In this document: positions 13,841 through 27,409 of the stretch, in pieces
How the letters are laid out: each line of letters begins with the position of its first letter
How positions within the stretch are numbered: position 1 is the first letter of the stretch
Source: Oreohelix idahoensis
Taxonomy: Eukaryota > Mollusca > Gastropoda > Stylommatophora > Oreohelicidae
Direction: 5' to 3'
NCBI GenBank assembly: GCA_024509875.1
Contig: JAMPIV010006375.1
Location: 57,501-121,500 of the forward strand
DNA: 64,000 bases
The notes under the pieces: model-generated
What the model saw: the letters and a program-made list of their open reading frames with translations, nothing else
Told to the model about the DNA's origin: nothing
Databases searched by the model: none
Made by a program: the position numbers and the translations under genes

Positions 13841-16189
13841 ACAAATAAAATTAATAAAGAAAAGAGCAATGGTAAAATAACAGTGCTGTCACAAAGAAGG
13901 TACTCGAAATCCCCCTTGTTTTCTGCTTCGTCTGCAAATTGTAACGCTTTCACGTTGATATTAAAGGCCTTCTGCAACATACACGCGTTTCCCAAACACA
14001 CAATAAAATGTGCTGCCTTTCTAAGAAAAACCTTGAAATATGCAAGTTGACCTAAATTTTAAATTCCATTCATGTCTTTTTCTACACTATGTTACCAAAA
14101 ACAAAAGACAGATGGACTAAAGGATAGCGAGAAGGGAGAGGCAGAAAGCCGAACACTAAACACGCGTCGCGCGATACACAAATGCTGCCATCACGCGTGT
14201 AAGACTACATGCACTAACTTTTTTGGACGAACAGTGATAAAATACACTACCCTTCCCAGAGTTAGGTTTTAAAATCATAAAAAAACGCTTATTAGGAAAG
14301 ATAACAATAGATGGGTTTACGTTTGAAAACATTACAGTACCCAGACAGCACATCTTCGAAACAGGAGGTAGAAGGAATTGCATATTTTGAACGCAGCCAC
14401 GTAGCTCTTTTAAATTTGGATATTTGGGTTCCTTAGGGCTTGCTGACAAAGAATATGTAAAACGTTACGCAAATAGTCCAGGAATTAATAAATTATAACC
14501 AAAATAAAATAGTGGGGATGCCTGACAACATAAAATCATTTCTGCTCATAAAATTTTTTTATAACGTGTTTGAACAAAACCTTACGTTACAGAAATAGCC
14601 TACCATGTAAACTCCAAATTGATTGGAGCGCAACAAATGAAAGACTAACCACGATTGGTCGGGCTATAAATACTATCTTTCGTTGTTAGGGGAGACGTGA
14701 AAAGGTAACATTTTTTCAAACACTTGTCGAAACGTGGCTCCATTGGCTAGACTCGCTGATATACTCACTTAGGAGCGTTAGTTCGAGACCACTAGTGCAA
14801 ATAAGCTTGATAAAGCCACAGTGAGTTGAAGCCAGCTCATATTTTGCTAAATAAAAGCCTGGAACATAAGCAGATGGGAATTTGTGCCAGAATTCATTGC
14901 TAATCAACGTATCTGTGTTTATTCTATGAATTGTGGTAAGCTTAAACCATTCAGTATCTTGTAATGAAAATTGAATGTGAATTGTTAATTTATGCCTGTA
15001 TATATGTGTAGTTCAGTAGCAAACATGATGTAAAACCTATAATGCTCCCGCCTGAACAGAAGGTGTCGGAGGAAAGTAAAACTGCATGGAATGGCCAAAC
15101 AGTACACTGACACCTAGATTATTGATTAGACAGAAATAATGCTGGAAGTGCAGAGGCGTGGTAACCATTAAGGAGGTAAATACTGGTATAAAGTATTTCA
15201 GATGAAGCTGACAGTTGGCCTAACGCTCTGAACTCAATGTTTGTGATGTATTGTGCTCAGTGTAAAAAGAAAGTATAAATTAGTTATGAAGTAGAAGGTA
15301 CATCCTTCTTGTTTTCAGGGACCGTGGTCTTGATGGTATTGAGCAGCACCTGGTTAGAGCTGTGCTGAATCCAGAGTCGGACAGCATACTCCTTGGTCCA
15401 TCTAGCTATCAGTGAGGTGTCTCCAGAGCCCAGGGGAGAATTCGAGCAGAAGAGTCTTTTCCTGCCGCCATCACGCAAGATAAGCTGATTTGGCCAGCTG
15501 AGCTCAACATTATGTCCCCTCATCTTGAAATGACTTTGTAAAAATAACATTCAGAGGGGAATTTAATTGTCTTAATATCAGGAACTGAGAACATCTCTAA
15601 TACTAGTCCCAAAAGACAAACTATTGAAGTCATGATGACAAATACCAACAGAGCTTGAACAAAACAAAACCAGTATTACCTCATATTACTACTACACAAC
15701 TGACACACATAGGATATTTTTAATAATATATGTCACTACAATATTCATATTGATAAAGTCTGTACATATACTTGTAATTAAAATTGATTGTGATTCCTGG
15801 TTCCTTTGTATTTGAATCAGGACACATATACCTTTATGACAACAATGAATACATATTGTTATTTGAAAAGTTATCAGTGACTCCTTAAGATATTCTCATA
15901 GAGTGTTATATGTATGTGAGTGTCACAGTGTTGTCAAGAGTAGTGGATTAAATTAAATTGTTTATCTGTCTGTTGTTGTGACTTACACTTCATCATACAC
16001 ATACCCTAGACACATAACGTAGTCATCACACTATTCCAGAATAATTCTGACTGAGATATATAGATATGTGGTAGCAAGTAAGGTTATCTATAATACACTA
16101 CTCTTAATAGATATAGATACCTTCACAGCTGATCTCAGTCAGTACACTAAGTCCCCTATAAATATTTATAACATCCCACTTCACCACAA
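13841..16189. other. Unassigned sequence
   Basis: No coding motif, tRNA or clear terminal repeat was found in this 2.3-kb stretch. If the R pieces on either side are one copy, this DNA must be insertions within it, but I could not define their ends. Confidence 0.35.
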
Positions 16190-16194
16190 CACCC

Positions 16195-17209
16195 TGTCGT
16201 AAATTTTGATAGGATAGGTCTGAGATTTTTATGGTCCCGTCCGAGCAGAGGTGATAGTGTTAACTATGTGAGAGTAAAGTGTAAGAAATAGTTTTCTTCT
16301 TTTCACGAGGGGTGATAGTGTAAGAGAAAAGAACAGTCTCTGGATTGAGTAATTGCTCTAATCCAGCCTATCTTTACGACTATATTTAAATTAGACGCAC
16401 TATCTCTCCTGGTACAACATACCAGTTACACTACACTCACGTACACACAATTTTTGTGACAAATACGCACAGACGTGAAAACAAACTATGGATAACATAT
16501 AGGGTAGGGGATGACCAACACGATAACTAAAGGTTTATTAAGTTTATTATCACTAGAAATTCACAACATCAATCATTTACATCAATAAAATATAGTTTGC
16601 AGACAAAAATATGGAAATCATTAGCCCAATAGGCCCTTCCCTCTTGTAAAGGAAAACAAAGAAGATCCCAACAGAGGTAGTTCCCACAGAAGTTTGTAAC
16701 CCCAAAAAGGTCAAAAAAGTAACCCTAGAGTATAGGGACAGACGATAAAGTAAAGAACAAAGTCTCTAGTAAATCTATCCTGAAAACAAAAAAAGAAATA
16801 ATAGTATTAGCGAACCTGAAAAGACAGAAGTGAGTACAATGATTATACAATATAAGAAATATTCATTCTTCTTTCTTACAATCTTTCAATCTGTGGCCAC
16901 ATTCAATCACGCTTATCTACTATTCTTGAACGTAACTTCAGTGCCTCATTAACATAGTCCAGTGTGGTGCTTTTCCAAGTGAGCCCCTGTTCCTCCAAGG
17001 ATGATTATTTTTTCCTAATGGGGAACGCCCGCTTTGATAGTGCTTATTGGATATGAGAGAGTTCACGTTATAGAAACTATAAGCCGCGATCAAATGTTCA
17101 CCATGGACAATACACAGTAGTCGCGATATTTAAAGGAAAATGTCTGGTGGGTAACCTGTTTGAAACCAATAATGATAAGGAAAACATATCCTATCTGCTT
17201 TTATCTCTT

Positions 17210-17276
<67 letters not shown>

Positions 17277-18613
17277 CTGGGGTTTGAGTGCCGATTCTGG
17301 ACCCAAGTATTCTTTGTTCTGGATAAATCCACTCGAGAAAAAGGAAAACAACGATAGTCAGTATTCTGGAGCAATGTTATCTAGATATTTGGCCACCACG
17401 GGCTGATAATGGTCGGTAAACAATCTGGGTAATTTGCGTGTCCTGTTATACTTTATTATTAATGTTTTTGCGTTAGAACTCTCTCTCTCTGGATGGAAAC
17501 CAGAGGACCGCACAGGTCAAAATCCCAGACCGATAATAATTTAAAATGTTACTGGAGCTATTCAGACCGCTAGATCGCAGGGTTGATCAGCCTAGATTTT
17601 GTTGGAAACAAAACAAATATCATAACAGTAAAATAAATATTATAACCTAACACACGTTTACGTCAAGGCCTCTTAACCACTCCGGTATTAAATTATATAT
17701 TTTAAAAAACCACAAGAGTCTTGTTTATCTTAACGCTTTTAACGCGCGATATGAACACTAGTCATTTATAAAATTACACATGATAATTATACTTCGTCAT
17801 TTATCAAACACCTAGCGACTTATTAATTAATTAAAGCATATATTACTGGGGAATAGCGAGTAATTAAATTTACGTTTACAGCTGGAAAAATTAGCTATAT
17901 ATATTTAATACGCTATTCAATTTAACACAGAAAATCCCAGTGAAATCTAATGGAAAAACTTTAACACGTTATTCACTTAAATGCTAATATATTTACCGCA
18001 ACACAGGAAAAAAATGAATTATCTCCCCGTATAAGTACTCCAATGGTAATATGGCTCCAATATAGCGAGCTAGATATTTTCAAAAAAATCATGTAGCAAA
18101 CTGATAACTGATTTTAAAGGATGAGGTATTTATATAAAATAGGTCTTCTTTCGTTCTATAATGCGAGATATCACGCCTAGCCCGTATTTTGGGGGAAATG
18201 TACGGTTCGATTCCTGAATGAAAGCTTTCTTTCACACTTCTGCCGACCGCATAGCCATTTGCTAGCGAGCAGAAGTCTTTAGATCCCATCTCTTACTGTA
18301 GCTGATTACGTCCCCCTGGGGATGTAACCATCAAAGGTACATCTTATCGCCTTTGACCCGTCCCCTTTTGAAGGAATGTCAGTTCAGGATCTGAAAAGCT
18401 GCTTTAATAGCGCGTGAAAGAAGACAGGTAGGCGTGGCTAAACTCTGAGTAAGGCAGATAGCGAGAAAGGCAAGGCTTATGTGCAACCAACGTGCATGCT
18501 AATTAGTAAAGCAAGGTGAACGAACCGGTTGAATGAAAAATGAATGACAATGAGGGGTGCCTGTGGGAGTCAAGCGAACTAATCGAAGTGTTCTGTTCTC
18601 ATAACCTGTCACA
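16195..18613 (+). mobile_element. D-family LTR-like element, copy 1
   Basis: It starts TGTCGTAAATTTTGATAGG and ends CTGTCACA, giving TG..CA termini. It is flanked by a perfect 5-bp duplication CACCC (16190-16194 and 18614-18618). The left ~750 bp are collinear with 27410-28060: GTCCGAGCAGAGG, CCAGCCTATCTTTACG, GACCAACAC and TTTATTATCA blocks. No gag, RT or integrase is visible, so it is a solo LTR or a short non-autonomous LTR element. A (CT)n tract is internal. It interrupts R-related DNA immediately to its right. Confidence 0.65.
17212..17273. repeat. (CT)n microsatellite
   Basis: About 60 bp of CT repeats. Open frames across it encode only S/L or R/E repeats. Confidence 0.97.
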
Positions 18614-18799
18614 CACCCGTCATAAGACGGAATTACTATACTTTCCCAGACCTAGTGATTCGAGAGCATATGAACCTAAATTGCTCGTGTTCATCCGAAA
18701 CCTGTGCGAGGAGATTTTTTTATAACCCAAAATTGTGGGGGTAAGTTGTGAACATTTATTTTACAAATGTGAATTTGACATGTGTTTCTTGCTTAGTGG

Positions 18800-18924
<125 letters not shown>

Positions 18925-19702
18925 GCTGGCAACCTCAACAAACGAAAATAGTATATTCATAAACCACTACAGCAAGCGCTGATGATTGTTTCTGGCTAGT
19001 CATGCGGAAAACCCGACAGCAGAGGTGACCCCAGACTCCGACTGGAGCAGTGATGAGTGATGATTACATCACAGGTCCCTCGTGTAGCATATCATTTTGT
19101 GAGATATATGTAACTTGTTTATGTTAGTTCAAGCACAAATCGTTATTCGTGCTGTCCAGACACATTTTCCCAGTTAATACCCAGAGGAATGGTGGTGTTT
19201 TCTATTCATCTTTCCTGAGTTACACTGTATATACTCAAGAATTTAATTCTTCTGAGAGATTGACATTGGTGGGTGGACAGCGAGAGGATGCGCCTGTTAA
19301 GATTCCAACTCAGTGTGCTTAGCAGAGGCATTTGTCTTTCTATTTTTTCTAAAAGTACGTGGTTACAAGCATCAGACGGTTTGAAGTACTAACGTTACGA
19401 CGCTGCTAGTATGTGGAGAAGTACACTCATCACAAAAAAGAAGTGACGGAAACCACGGCGACAGGACTGACCAAGAGTTAAGTTTTCTTGTAAAATAGGC
19501 GAAAGCAATGGACTTTGATAAATCCTCACCTACGTCGCAGTGACGAAAACTTGTATTTACAGCAAAATTTCACTAATCTTTCAATATTTATTTTAACTGT
19601 TAAAGACTAATTCATTATTAAAATTGTTACATGTTGTTTTAAAACTAAATAATCGTAGTCGCTTCAGTTTTTTATATGTATGAAAGCAAACGTATGGGCC
19701 AG

Positions 19703-19824
<122 letters not shown>

Positions 19825-20194
19825 ACATCTAATCAGAGCTATTCCATTATAAGAGGGAATTCGCTGAATTAACTCAGCTGAGGGCTTGAACGGGCTAAAA
19901 ACCATTGTTTATCCATCACAAAAGGCGACAGACACATATAAGTTAACCATAGCTCAGCGCTATGCCGCATGGTTCTTGACTTTTGAATTAACTTGTGACT
20001 GCTCCCTTCGGATAGAAACGCCATTACACTTCTATCTACATGTCTGCCAAAAGTAATCTTGTGCGAATGTAAACACCTTTATCGACCAATTTAGATACTC
20101 TTGAGTTTTGGCCGTTGTTGGACCACTACTGCCAAGCAGGGGAGGCAATCCGTGACACCGCTATATAGAGTATGACAGAAAGTTGACATTTGTC

Positions 20195-20430
20195 AGGGCA
20201 TACAGGAATTTCATCCATTACCGTTTAGCTTCCCAAGGAGCATAGGCCTTCATCAAACGTATGCCGAATTTTCCTGTCACGTGCCCTCAGCTCAAGGGTT
20301 TTTCATGTCTGTCTCGTCATATAAATGTATATCTCTAGTTTTCTTCTCCATGTGTTTTCTGGTCTACTTCTGCTTCTACAACCCTGTGCATTCCATAATA
20401 ATTGTCACCGTGTGGTTTGCCCAAGCATTA
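20195..20430 (-). pseudogene. LINE family 1 3'-end fragment
   Basis: Read on the minus strand it ends with the family 1 tail: GAAGGCCTATGCTCCTTGGG followed by a TAATGG tail, preceded by a decayed equivalent of the KMMRKTRKDLARMARD region. It is too short and mutated to code. Confidence 0.6.
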
Positions 20431-21845
20431 TTCGTGCTATTGTTAAGGTGAGATAAACAGTTAGGACAGCTCACAAGAGAAAATAATGAATGAAAATAAG
20501 GGTATTGCTAACTGACAACGGTTCAGAATACCGGCTCACGTTGATTAATAGTGAATGATTATCTTGAGTTGTAAATAGAAAGTTCGAGAACAAGAAAAAA
20601 ATGCTCGACCAATAAATTTAAGTAAAAAGATTTGGGTTAGCGAATCAGAAGAGTGGCGAGAGAAACACACTACGCGAAATGACCAGAGGTCATTAGATGA
20701 CAGTGAGTCCTGAATTGTGTTTCAGGAAGAAGGTTTGATCGCTGTGCGGACAAGATGAACCTTCTGTGGTTTTACAGATACGGTTTATGTGAAATATGTT
20801 TAGATGTCCAGCCATCACTAGCCAGCGTTATTCTATCGGGAGATAGTATTTGATTCTGTAGTTCACAGTTAAGGTGTATTTCTGAAAGGGAGATCAGCGC
20901 TTATGCTGTTTTTGTAAGTATTGAACTATGATTATATTTTTGCACAGAGTAGAATTTTTTTTCCAGGAGAGTTGTGCAGAAGCACGATTTGTCACTTCAG
21001 TATGAGTACTTTACGACTATGTACCAAGAAAACGGATGGTTATGAGCATATAACGACTATCTGTAAAGTATCAAAAGGCTTTAAACATTTGAAGGAAACT
21101 AGAGATGTTATAGAGGAGCCATATTGAACAAGGTTTGAAGTATCCAGAATTGCATATGATTTTCAAGAAAAAGTGAATGTCGACTTTTATAGAAGAACTT
21201 CAAATATGCTCTCTCACTTGTAAGTATCAGAAGGGTGTACATACAATTATTTATGCATGAGATGAATTTTGTTGCTAGGAGCAGTTATAAAGACCTGTCT
21301 GACCAGTTCGGCGAGGAAGATATTTAAGTAACAAATAAAGCATGGAATGCTAATAAAGAGCATTGGTATATGAGGAAATAGGAGCAGGTTTTGGGAAGAC
21401 TAAGGAAGTCTACAGGAGAAAAGAATAAGTTAAAGAGGAATACGGAAGTTTACGAGACATAGAATTCATATATGAGTTAACCTGAAGTACCAAAGACCCA
21501 GTACAGGCTGCTATGAGAACTCTATCATTTGAATGACCCATTATACTTGTTGTTTTATTAAGTTATTAAAAGTTTTTGAAGGATCAGAGTGAATTTGATT
21601 CCATCTTTATGAGTTGCTGATCGTATGCCATGTACATTTAAACTACCACTATACGAAGTCACTATTAACATCAAAGAAGGAACCGAACGAACCTGAAGTA
21701 TATAAGAAAAGGATTAGAGTATCATCCAGGAATTTACACCTCTGGTGGAGATGGCCAGTAATGATATCAACTAAATAACTTGGAAGATAAAAAGAGAAGT
21801 TGTAAACTTAAATTACGCCACTAGGCCTGCCATCTGCCACCTAGT
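20431..21845. other. Unassigned sequence
   Basis: No gene, RNA or element end recognised. Open frames are short and without family motifs. Confidence 0.35.
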
Positions 21846-21849
21846 TATA

Positions 21850-22009
21850 TAGCGCTGTCACATAATTACTGCCTGGTAATGTTATCACCAGGTTTCCTCA
21901 GTGTGTTTCCTATCAATGTCTAGCTTCTTCTTATCTTTTCTTCCACTAGCCTTTATCTGGTTTATGTCATCAGATCAACTTTGGTGCATCATCATCACCA
22001 TCATCATTT
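21850..22009 (-). pseudogene. LINE family 1 short fragment
   Basis: Minus-strand match to the segment around the RRWRWIGHTLRKP block of the LINE at 7925-9052 (AATGTTATCACCAGGTTTCC on the plus strand). Only about 150 bp remain. Confidence 0.5.
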
Positions 22010-22245
22010 TCCTTTGTGTTCCTTGTGGAGCATGAAACTACTACAGTAACTGGTCCCTGCACAAAACATTGACATGCTCCTGTAGCTGTAGTTGCTGTGG
22101 TAATTTACTGTACATGATGATGTTGCCAGCATCATGCACAACCTCATATTAGTTGCCTTGTACGACATGCCTGAATGTGCAGTAGTCCTATTCTTTCTTT
22201 ATCTCATCTGAGACCCCCAGGAACTTCACGGGGCACATTGGTACA
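22010..22245 (-). mobile_element. S1-family SINE
   Basis: Reading on the minus strand it starts near CCCCGTGAAGTTCCTGGGGG and passes GTACAAGGCAACTAATATGA, GCTGGCAAC and CAGGAGCATGTCAATG. It ends in CATGCTCCACAAGGAAC plus an ATGATG-type tail. Homologous copies lie at 31338, 34690, 45287 and 46180. It encodes nothing. No tRNA boxes were identified, so the promoter origin is unknown. Confidence 0.6.
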
Positions 22246-22820
22246 CGAGTACTCGAAAATTAAATCTTCAACACCTGTGATGATAAGGTAAATAAAGCAG
22301 GTGTGGTAGTTTTAAAAAAAAATTTATTTTTCTTGCATGACAGGTTGGTATGCTTACAGATCAGCTTGGAAATATATTATCTATTCCTGTATCCAACATA
22401 TTTTTCGTAATCCATTTTTAAGTGATGTGTGGTAAGATCATTATCGTGCATCTTGGCTCAAAATATTACAGCTGTAACTTCATAAATAAGAGTAATACAT
22501 CATTTCCACACATTTTGTGTGTTTCTTTTTTAATTCACAGCAATGTGCACAATATTTCCTCATTAGCTGTTACAGGAATGTTTCCCTTGTGTATTCGATT
22601 ACGTACGTCAGATTTTAATACACGAAACACAATAGGAATGCGCAGGTGGTTGCTATTTAGCAAACTGGAGGAGGTTTATTTCAAATAATTTTTAAGAATT
22701 CTCTTCTGCATTAAATCGTGTGATTAATATTAACACTTGTTTATTGTCATTGCCTTTTCACCGTCCCTTTTGTTTTTAAGAACAGTAGAAGAATGTCATA
22801 GCTCAAGTATGTAATATCTA
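22246..22820. other. Unassigned AT-rich sequence
   Basis: No feature recognised. An open frame at 22422-22688 has no domain signature. Confidence 0.35.
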
Positions 22821-22823
22821 TAT

Positions 22824-23045
22824 TCATTCATTCATTCATTCAATACTCATCTGTTCCCAAAGGAACGTAGTCTTTCAACAAACATATTGAAGTCATCCTG
22901 TCACGTGCCATCAGCTCAAAGTCTTTCCGTGTCATCCTAATCATTTTCATTTCTGTCTCCAGTTCTCTTCTCCGGTCTTTGTTGGTCTAATTCAGCTTCT
23001 CTTTCCCTGGGGGTTCCAGAATAAGGATTGCCTTGGAAGCGCAGA
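22824..23045 (-). pseudogene. LINE family 1 3'-end fragment
   Basis: Minus-strand copy of the terminal region of LINE family 1, ending with a (GAAT)n tail represented by ATTCATTCATTCATTC at 22824. The WNPQGK(E/K)-like block is represented near CTGGGGGTTCCAGAATAAGG. Confidence 0.6.
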
Positions 23046-23147
23046 AAGCACACATAGAATGGGAATATTAGGAAATGCTAATGAAGTTTTCAGAATGTAA
23101 TCATCGTTTCCTCAAGACAAATAGAAGACTGGTGTTCTGAATGTTTG

Positions 23148-23357
<210 letters not shown>

Positions 23358-23534
23358 CGAGGGGCGTTCAGAAAGTAATGCACCACATCGTTTTTCTCAG
23401 GAGCTGTTTATCCAAAAATCATGAAATTTATACACAATATACATGGATATGTCATGTAAACATCGGTATTATTCAACATAATCCCCATCAACTTGTACGG
23501 CTTTATGCCAGCGCGAAACAAGTGCATGTATTCC

Positions 23535-23690
23535 TAGCCCGTATCAAATTTGTCTTGATCATGTAGCCATTTCTTCTCTGCATGAATCACTCCTTCATCA
23601 TCTTCAAACCTTGTCCCACGGAGTGCATCTTTAAGTGGACCAAATAGATGAAAATCAGAGGGTGCCAAATCGGGACTATAGGGTGGATGG
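23535..23690 (-). pseudogene. mariner transposase, C-terminal part
   Basis: The minus strand encodes HPPYSPDLAPSDFHLFGPLK, containing the third catalytic Asp of the mariner DD34D triad, followed by DALRGTRF and EKKWL blocks. A stop (TAG) interrupts the frame after DKFDTG. This exon-like piece is separated from the rest of the transposase by the 2059-bp insertion at 23696-25754; the GGTAG duplication lies at the coding junction. Confidence 0.85.
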
Positions 23691-24702
23691 GGTAGTGTGG
23701 CGTGAGGTTTTTTTTAGCTCTTGGATCAGTATAGTACTGTCAATTACAGAAAAAGAATTTCTGCAGAAAATGGTGAAGTCCCAGTGTCTGAGAGAACTAC
23801 TGGTATCACAAATTAGTTACGGCTGTGAATGATCTGATCTCGAAAAATTAGTAGAGAGGAGGCCGACATAAATTGCCACCTCCGCTGTGTAACTAACTGT
23901 GATATTAAGACAAGGAAACAGATTTTACTTAACAATGATAAAAATTGACAAGTCTTCAAATACAATTTCCTTATTATTTATTTAGTATAAACACTATCTA
24001 CTCTTGTGCTGAAGGGTGAATGTTGAAAAATGAAATGTAATGGATTTGTAAGTTTATGTATGATTTACAAATATTGATATTTATATAGATATATAAATAT
24101 ATTACAACAAGTTTTCCAATTATAGGAACAAAAATTATATCAGCTGTGCTATTATTCTATTATAGTACATGTATCAGCTGTGCTGTTAATTAAGTATATA
24201 TATAGATATATATAATTTATCAGCTATGATCTTATTATTGTCTCTTGCTACGCTAAATCTCTTTCTCGTCACTGACAGTTAATTTGCTCACAATGCTGAC
24301 AGAAATGGTACTAATGTGTACTCATCTCTCAAAACGTTATGTTCTTCTTAGTTTGGTTGACACAAAACACCCGCTGTTGATCGTTTCGTTAGCCCACCCA
24401 AGACTGAGGGGGACTAAAGATGTATCTCAGGTACAATCTCTGTGCTCCTGTGAAGTTCCAGGCAGCTGGATTGACTGGACATACGATCTCAGGTTTGATG
24501 ACACGAAATAAAACCTGTAACAAGGAAAAATAGGGGCTAATTTCTGTCCTCAAGCCCACCTATTTCTATTGTGGGTGAAATGAGCGTGTCTCAGGTGTCT
24601 GCATGTAGGATGAATGACAACAGGGCTCAGTATGAGTTAGCAATAGCGAGACATGACAGGTGTCTACTTGCAAAACATTCTTTCTGATAAATTAATACAT
24701 GG

Positions 24703-24780
24703 ATACATCCAATAATATAAATTAAATACATGAATACATCCAATAATATAAATTCAATACATGAATACATCCAATAATAT
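24703..24780. repeat. 31-bp tandem repeat, about 2.5 units
   Basis: ATACATCCAATAATATAAAT followed by TNAATACATGA is repeated with one substitution. Confidence 0.85.
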
Positions 24781-24976
24781 GTACACCTAGGTGTGATACA
24801 ACAATGTCCTTCCCCCTATAATATACCAGGCCCTCTCTGACAAGTGATGGTACCATATATCCTAACAATATTGTTGTTTTCTGATGATAGAAGTATATGC
24901 GACGAGGACTGTTTGGTGATATATCAGGTTGGAGTTATATGGGACAATAGATTGTAGTTAGATGAGACAATAGATT

Positions 24977-25092
24977 GAGTCCTAACAAGGACTGTTTTGG
25001 TTATATTTCAGTTGGTCTGAGATAATAGATTGATGAGTCCTAACAAGGACTGTTTTGTTTATATTTCAGTTGGTTTGAGATAATAGATTGAA
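24977..25092. repeat. 58-bp tandem repeat, 2 units
   Basis: GAGTCCTAACAAGGACTGTT recurs at 24977 and 25035. Each unit carries TTATATTTCAGTTGGT and GAGATAATAGATTG. More degenerate units extend from about 24895 to 25125. The first bases form a short hairpin (AGTCCT/AGGACT). Confidence 0.85.
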
Positions 25093-25759
25093 GTTATAGG
25101 AGACAATAGGTTGAAGTATGAGTCCTATTAGTCTTCGTCTTCATCAATCCATATCAGGAAATACAATCATTATACCTAATTCCCCAAGATACAATCAGTA
25201 ACCTGATACGTTCATATTGAAACAATGTATATAAAATATATACAGGTGTGTAGTATAAATGACACACAAACAATACAAACATTATATATCTGCTGTAGGC
25301 CTATTTGCCTACAAATAGTAAATTATATTTACCCTCCAAGATTTAAACAGGCCAGGTTTTGACTCGACTTAGTAAAGCAGGCTGCAGGTCAATGCACTCA
25401 GGTAAGCAATAAATCAAGGTTGGCAGCTTCTCCTCTTCAGTCGGTCGGTATCTGGCTTCGTGATGGTGTTGCGTGTTTTAGCATAAAATTTCGCCCGATT
25501 ATATAGGCAGGTGAAAGCGTTTGGTTGGTTCCTGGCGGGGCAAGCTGATTGGGTGTCTGCAGTTTCGTCTCATGCCTCGTACAGCCTAATTTTATTCAGT
25601 TTTCTTTCGCCATATTGCGTGAACAAGATGGCCGCGACCCACATCCGAAAAAAACAGGGCTTAAGTTTAATTTTATTCTGTCTCAGAGACTGGTGAACGG
25701 TGCTCGTTGATTGGCTGGTTGATAAACAAAGAAGTGTGTTTACACTTTACGACAGGTAG

Positions 25760-26597
25760 TACAGCCCAACCCAATTTGGTGATTGCTTCCCGTGTTGCCA
25801 GACTTGTGTGAGGTCGCGCATTGTCGTGAAGGAGAAGCAGGTCTGCTGGATTCTTGTACGGCCGAACTCTGCGAAAACGTTGATTGAGTTTTTTCAATGT
25901 CTTAATGTAAGCTTGCGAATCGATTGTCTCTCCTCTTGGCATAACGTCCACAAGAATCACACCTTCAATGTCCCAAAAGACAGTGATCATGACCTTTCCA
26001 GCTGAAGGAATTGTCTTGAATTTCTTTCTTCGTGGTGATTGCGGATGATGCCACTCCATTGACTGTCTTTTTGTCTCAGGTTCAAAATGATGTGCCCAGG
26101 TTTCGTCACCTGTAACGATCTTAGCCAAAAAGTTCTCTCCATCAGCATTGAAACGCTCCAACAATTCAGAAGAAATTGCTTTCCTTTGCAATCGGTGGTC
26201 ATTTGTGAGACTTCGAGGAACCCATCTTGCGCAAACCTTAGAAAATCCGAGTTTTTATAACTGCATTTGCACTACCAATGCTGACTGACAGCTGTAAGGC
26301 CAATTGTTGAGTAGTGATTCGCCTATCAGTAAGAATAATGTCCTCAGCGCATTTCAACATTTCTGCGTTGGTGGCTGTGGCAGGACGTCCACAGCGCGGC
26401 CGATCAAGCAGCTCCGTATCTCCACTTCCTGATTCTTTGATTCTCTGAACCTAGCGACTGACTGTACTCCTGTCGACTGCAAAACTTCCATACACATCAC
26501 ATAGACGCTTGTGAATGTTCACAACAGTTTCCTTCTCTGCAACGAGAAATTCTATCAGAATTCGCTTCTTATAACGCAAGTTGCTAACACGCTCCAT
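25760..26597 (-). pseudogene. mariner transposase, N-terminal and core part
   Basis: Reading on the minus strand from an ATG at 26597: a helix-turn-helix N-terminus (MERVSNLRYKKRILIEFLVA), a second HTH region with RPRCGRPATAT, then the catalytic core with GDETWAHHFEP (first Asp) and LLHDNARPHTS (second Asp). Stops occur after STVSR and in the linker near 26250, and a frame change is needed near 26200. The frame runs into non-mariner sequence at 25754, where the LTR-like insertion begins. The residues fit DD34D mariner. Dead copy. Confidence 0.85.
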
Positions 26598-26757
26598 TTC
26601 AACGGTTTAGGGCAGCCGTATTATTTGGCCGGTTGCAGTGCAATATGGTGCATACAATTGGCACATGCCATATTTGAAGTGTGCAAAATTTCATTCTTCT
26701 ATCTTCATTATTAGCTGAGAAAAACGATGTGGTGCATTACTTTCTGAACGCCCCATG

Positions 26758-27110
<353 letters not shown>

Positions 27111-27409
27111 TCTATTTGAATGCTGTCCCTATTATTGACTGCAAAATTAATTAATCACTGAAATGCGTGTATCTTAGAAGTATCAATACATCACTGAAGT
27201 TCAGTGATTGTGTAATTTTTATGTATTTACATATAAGGTATATACATTCATGTATGTTTGTGTATGTACATACAATCATTTATGTTTATATGCTTCTATA
27301 TGGTGTGTATGCATGAGGCATACATATGTGTATCTGTCTTTGTGTATGTGCAGACATTTACTATGCTTATGAGTGCACATATATGATGGCATGCATGGAT
27401 GTATGCTAT

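Larger units (their letters stand above)
23696..25754. mobile_element. LTR-like insertion inside the mariner
   Basis: The 2059-bp segment begins TGTGGCGTGAGG and ends TTTACGACA (TG..CA), with a perfect 5-bp duplication GGTAG at 23691-23695 and 25755-25759. On the minus strand it begins TGTCGTAAAG, the same first nine bases as the D elements, and ends CCACA. No coding motif is present, so it is probably a solo LTR. A TATATAGG box at 25500 and two short tandem repeats are internal. Confidence 0.75.
23358..26757 (-). mobile_element. Tc1/mariner-type transposon (mariner), interrupted
   Basis: Terminal inverted repeats of 43 bp (23358-23400 and 26715-26757) agree at 41 positions; inner motif GGGGCGTTCAGAAAGTAATG. 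Both ends abut TA (23356-23357 and 26758-26759), the mariner target duplication. The span is 3400 bp; subtracting the nested LTR-like insertion and its 5-bp duplication leaves 1336 bp, the normal size of a mariner. The transposase runs on the minus strand. Confidence 0.93.

Noticed and set aside
17130..17357. Arg-Glu / Ser-Leu repeat frames
   Set aside because: (CT)n microsatellite translated on both strands.
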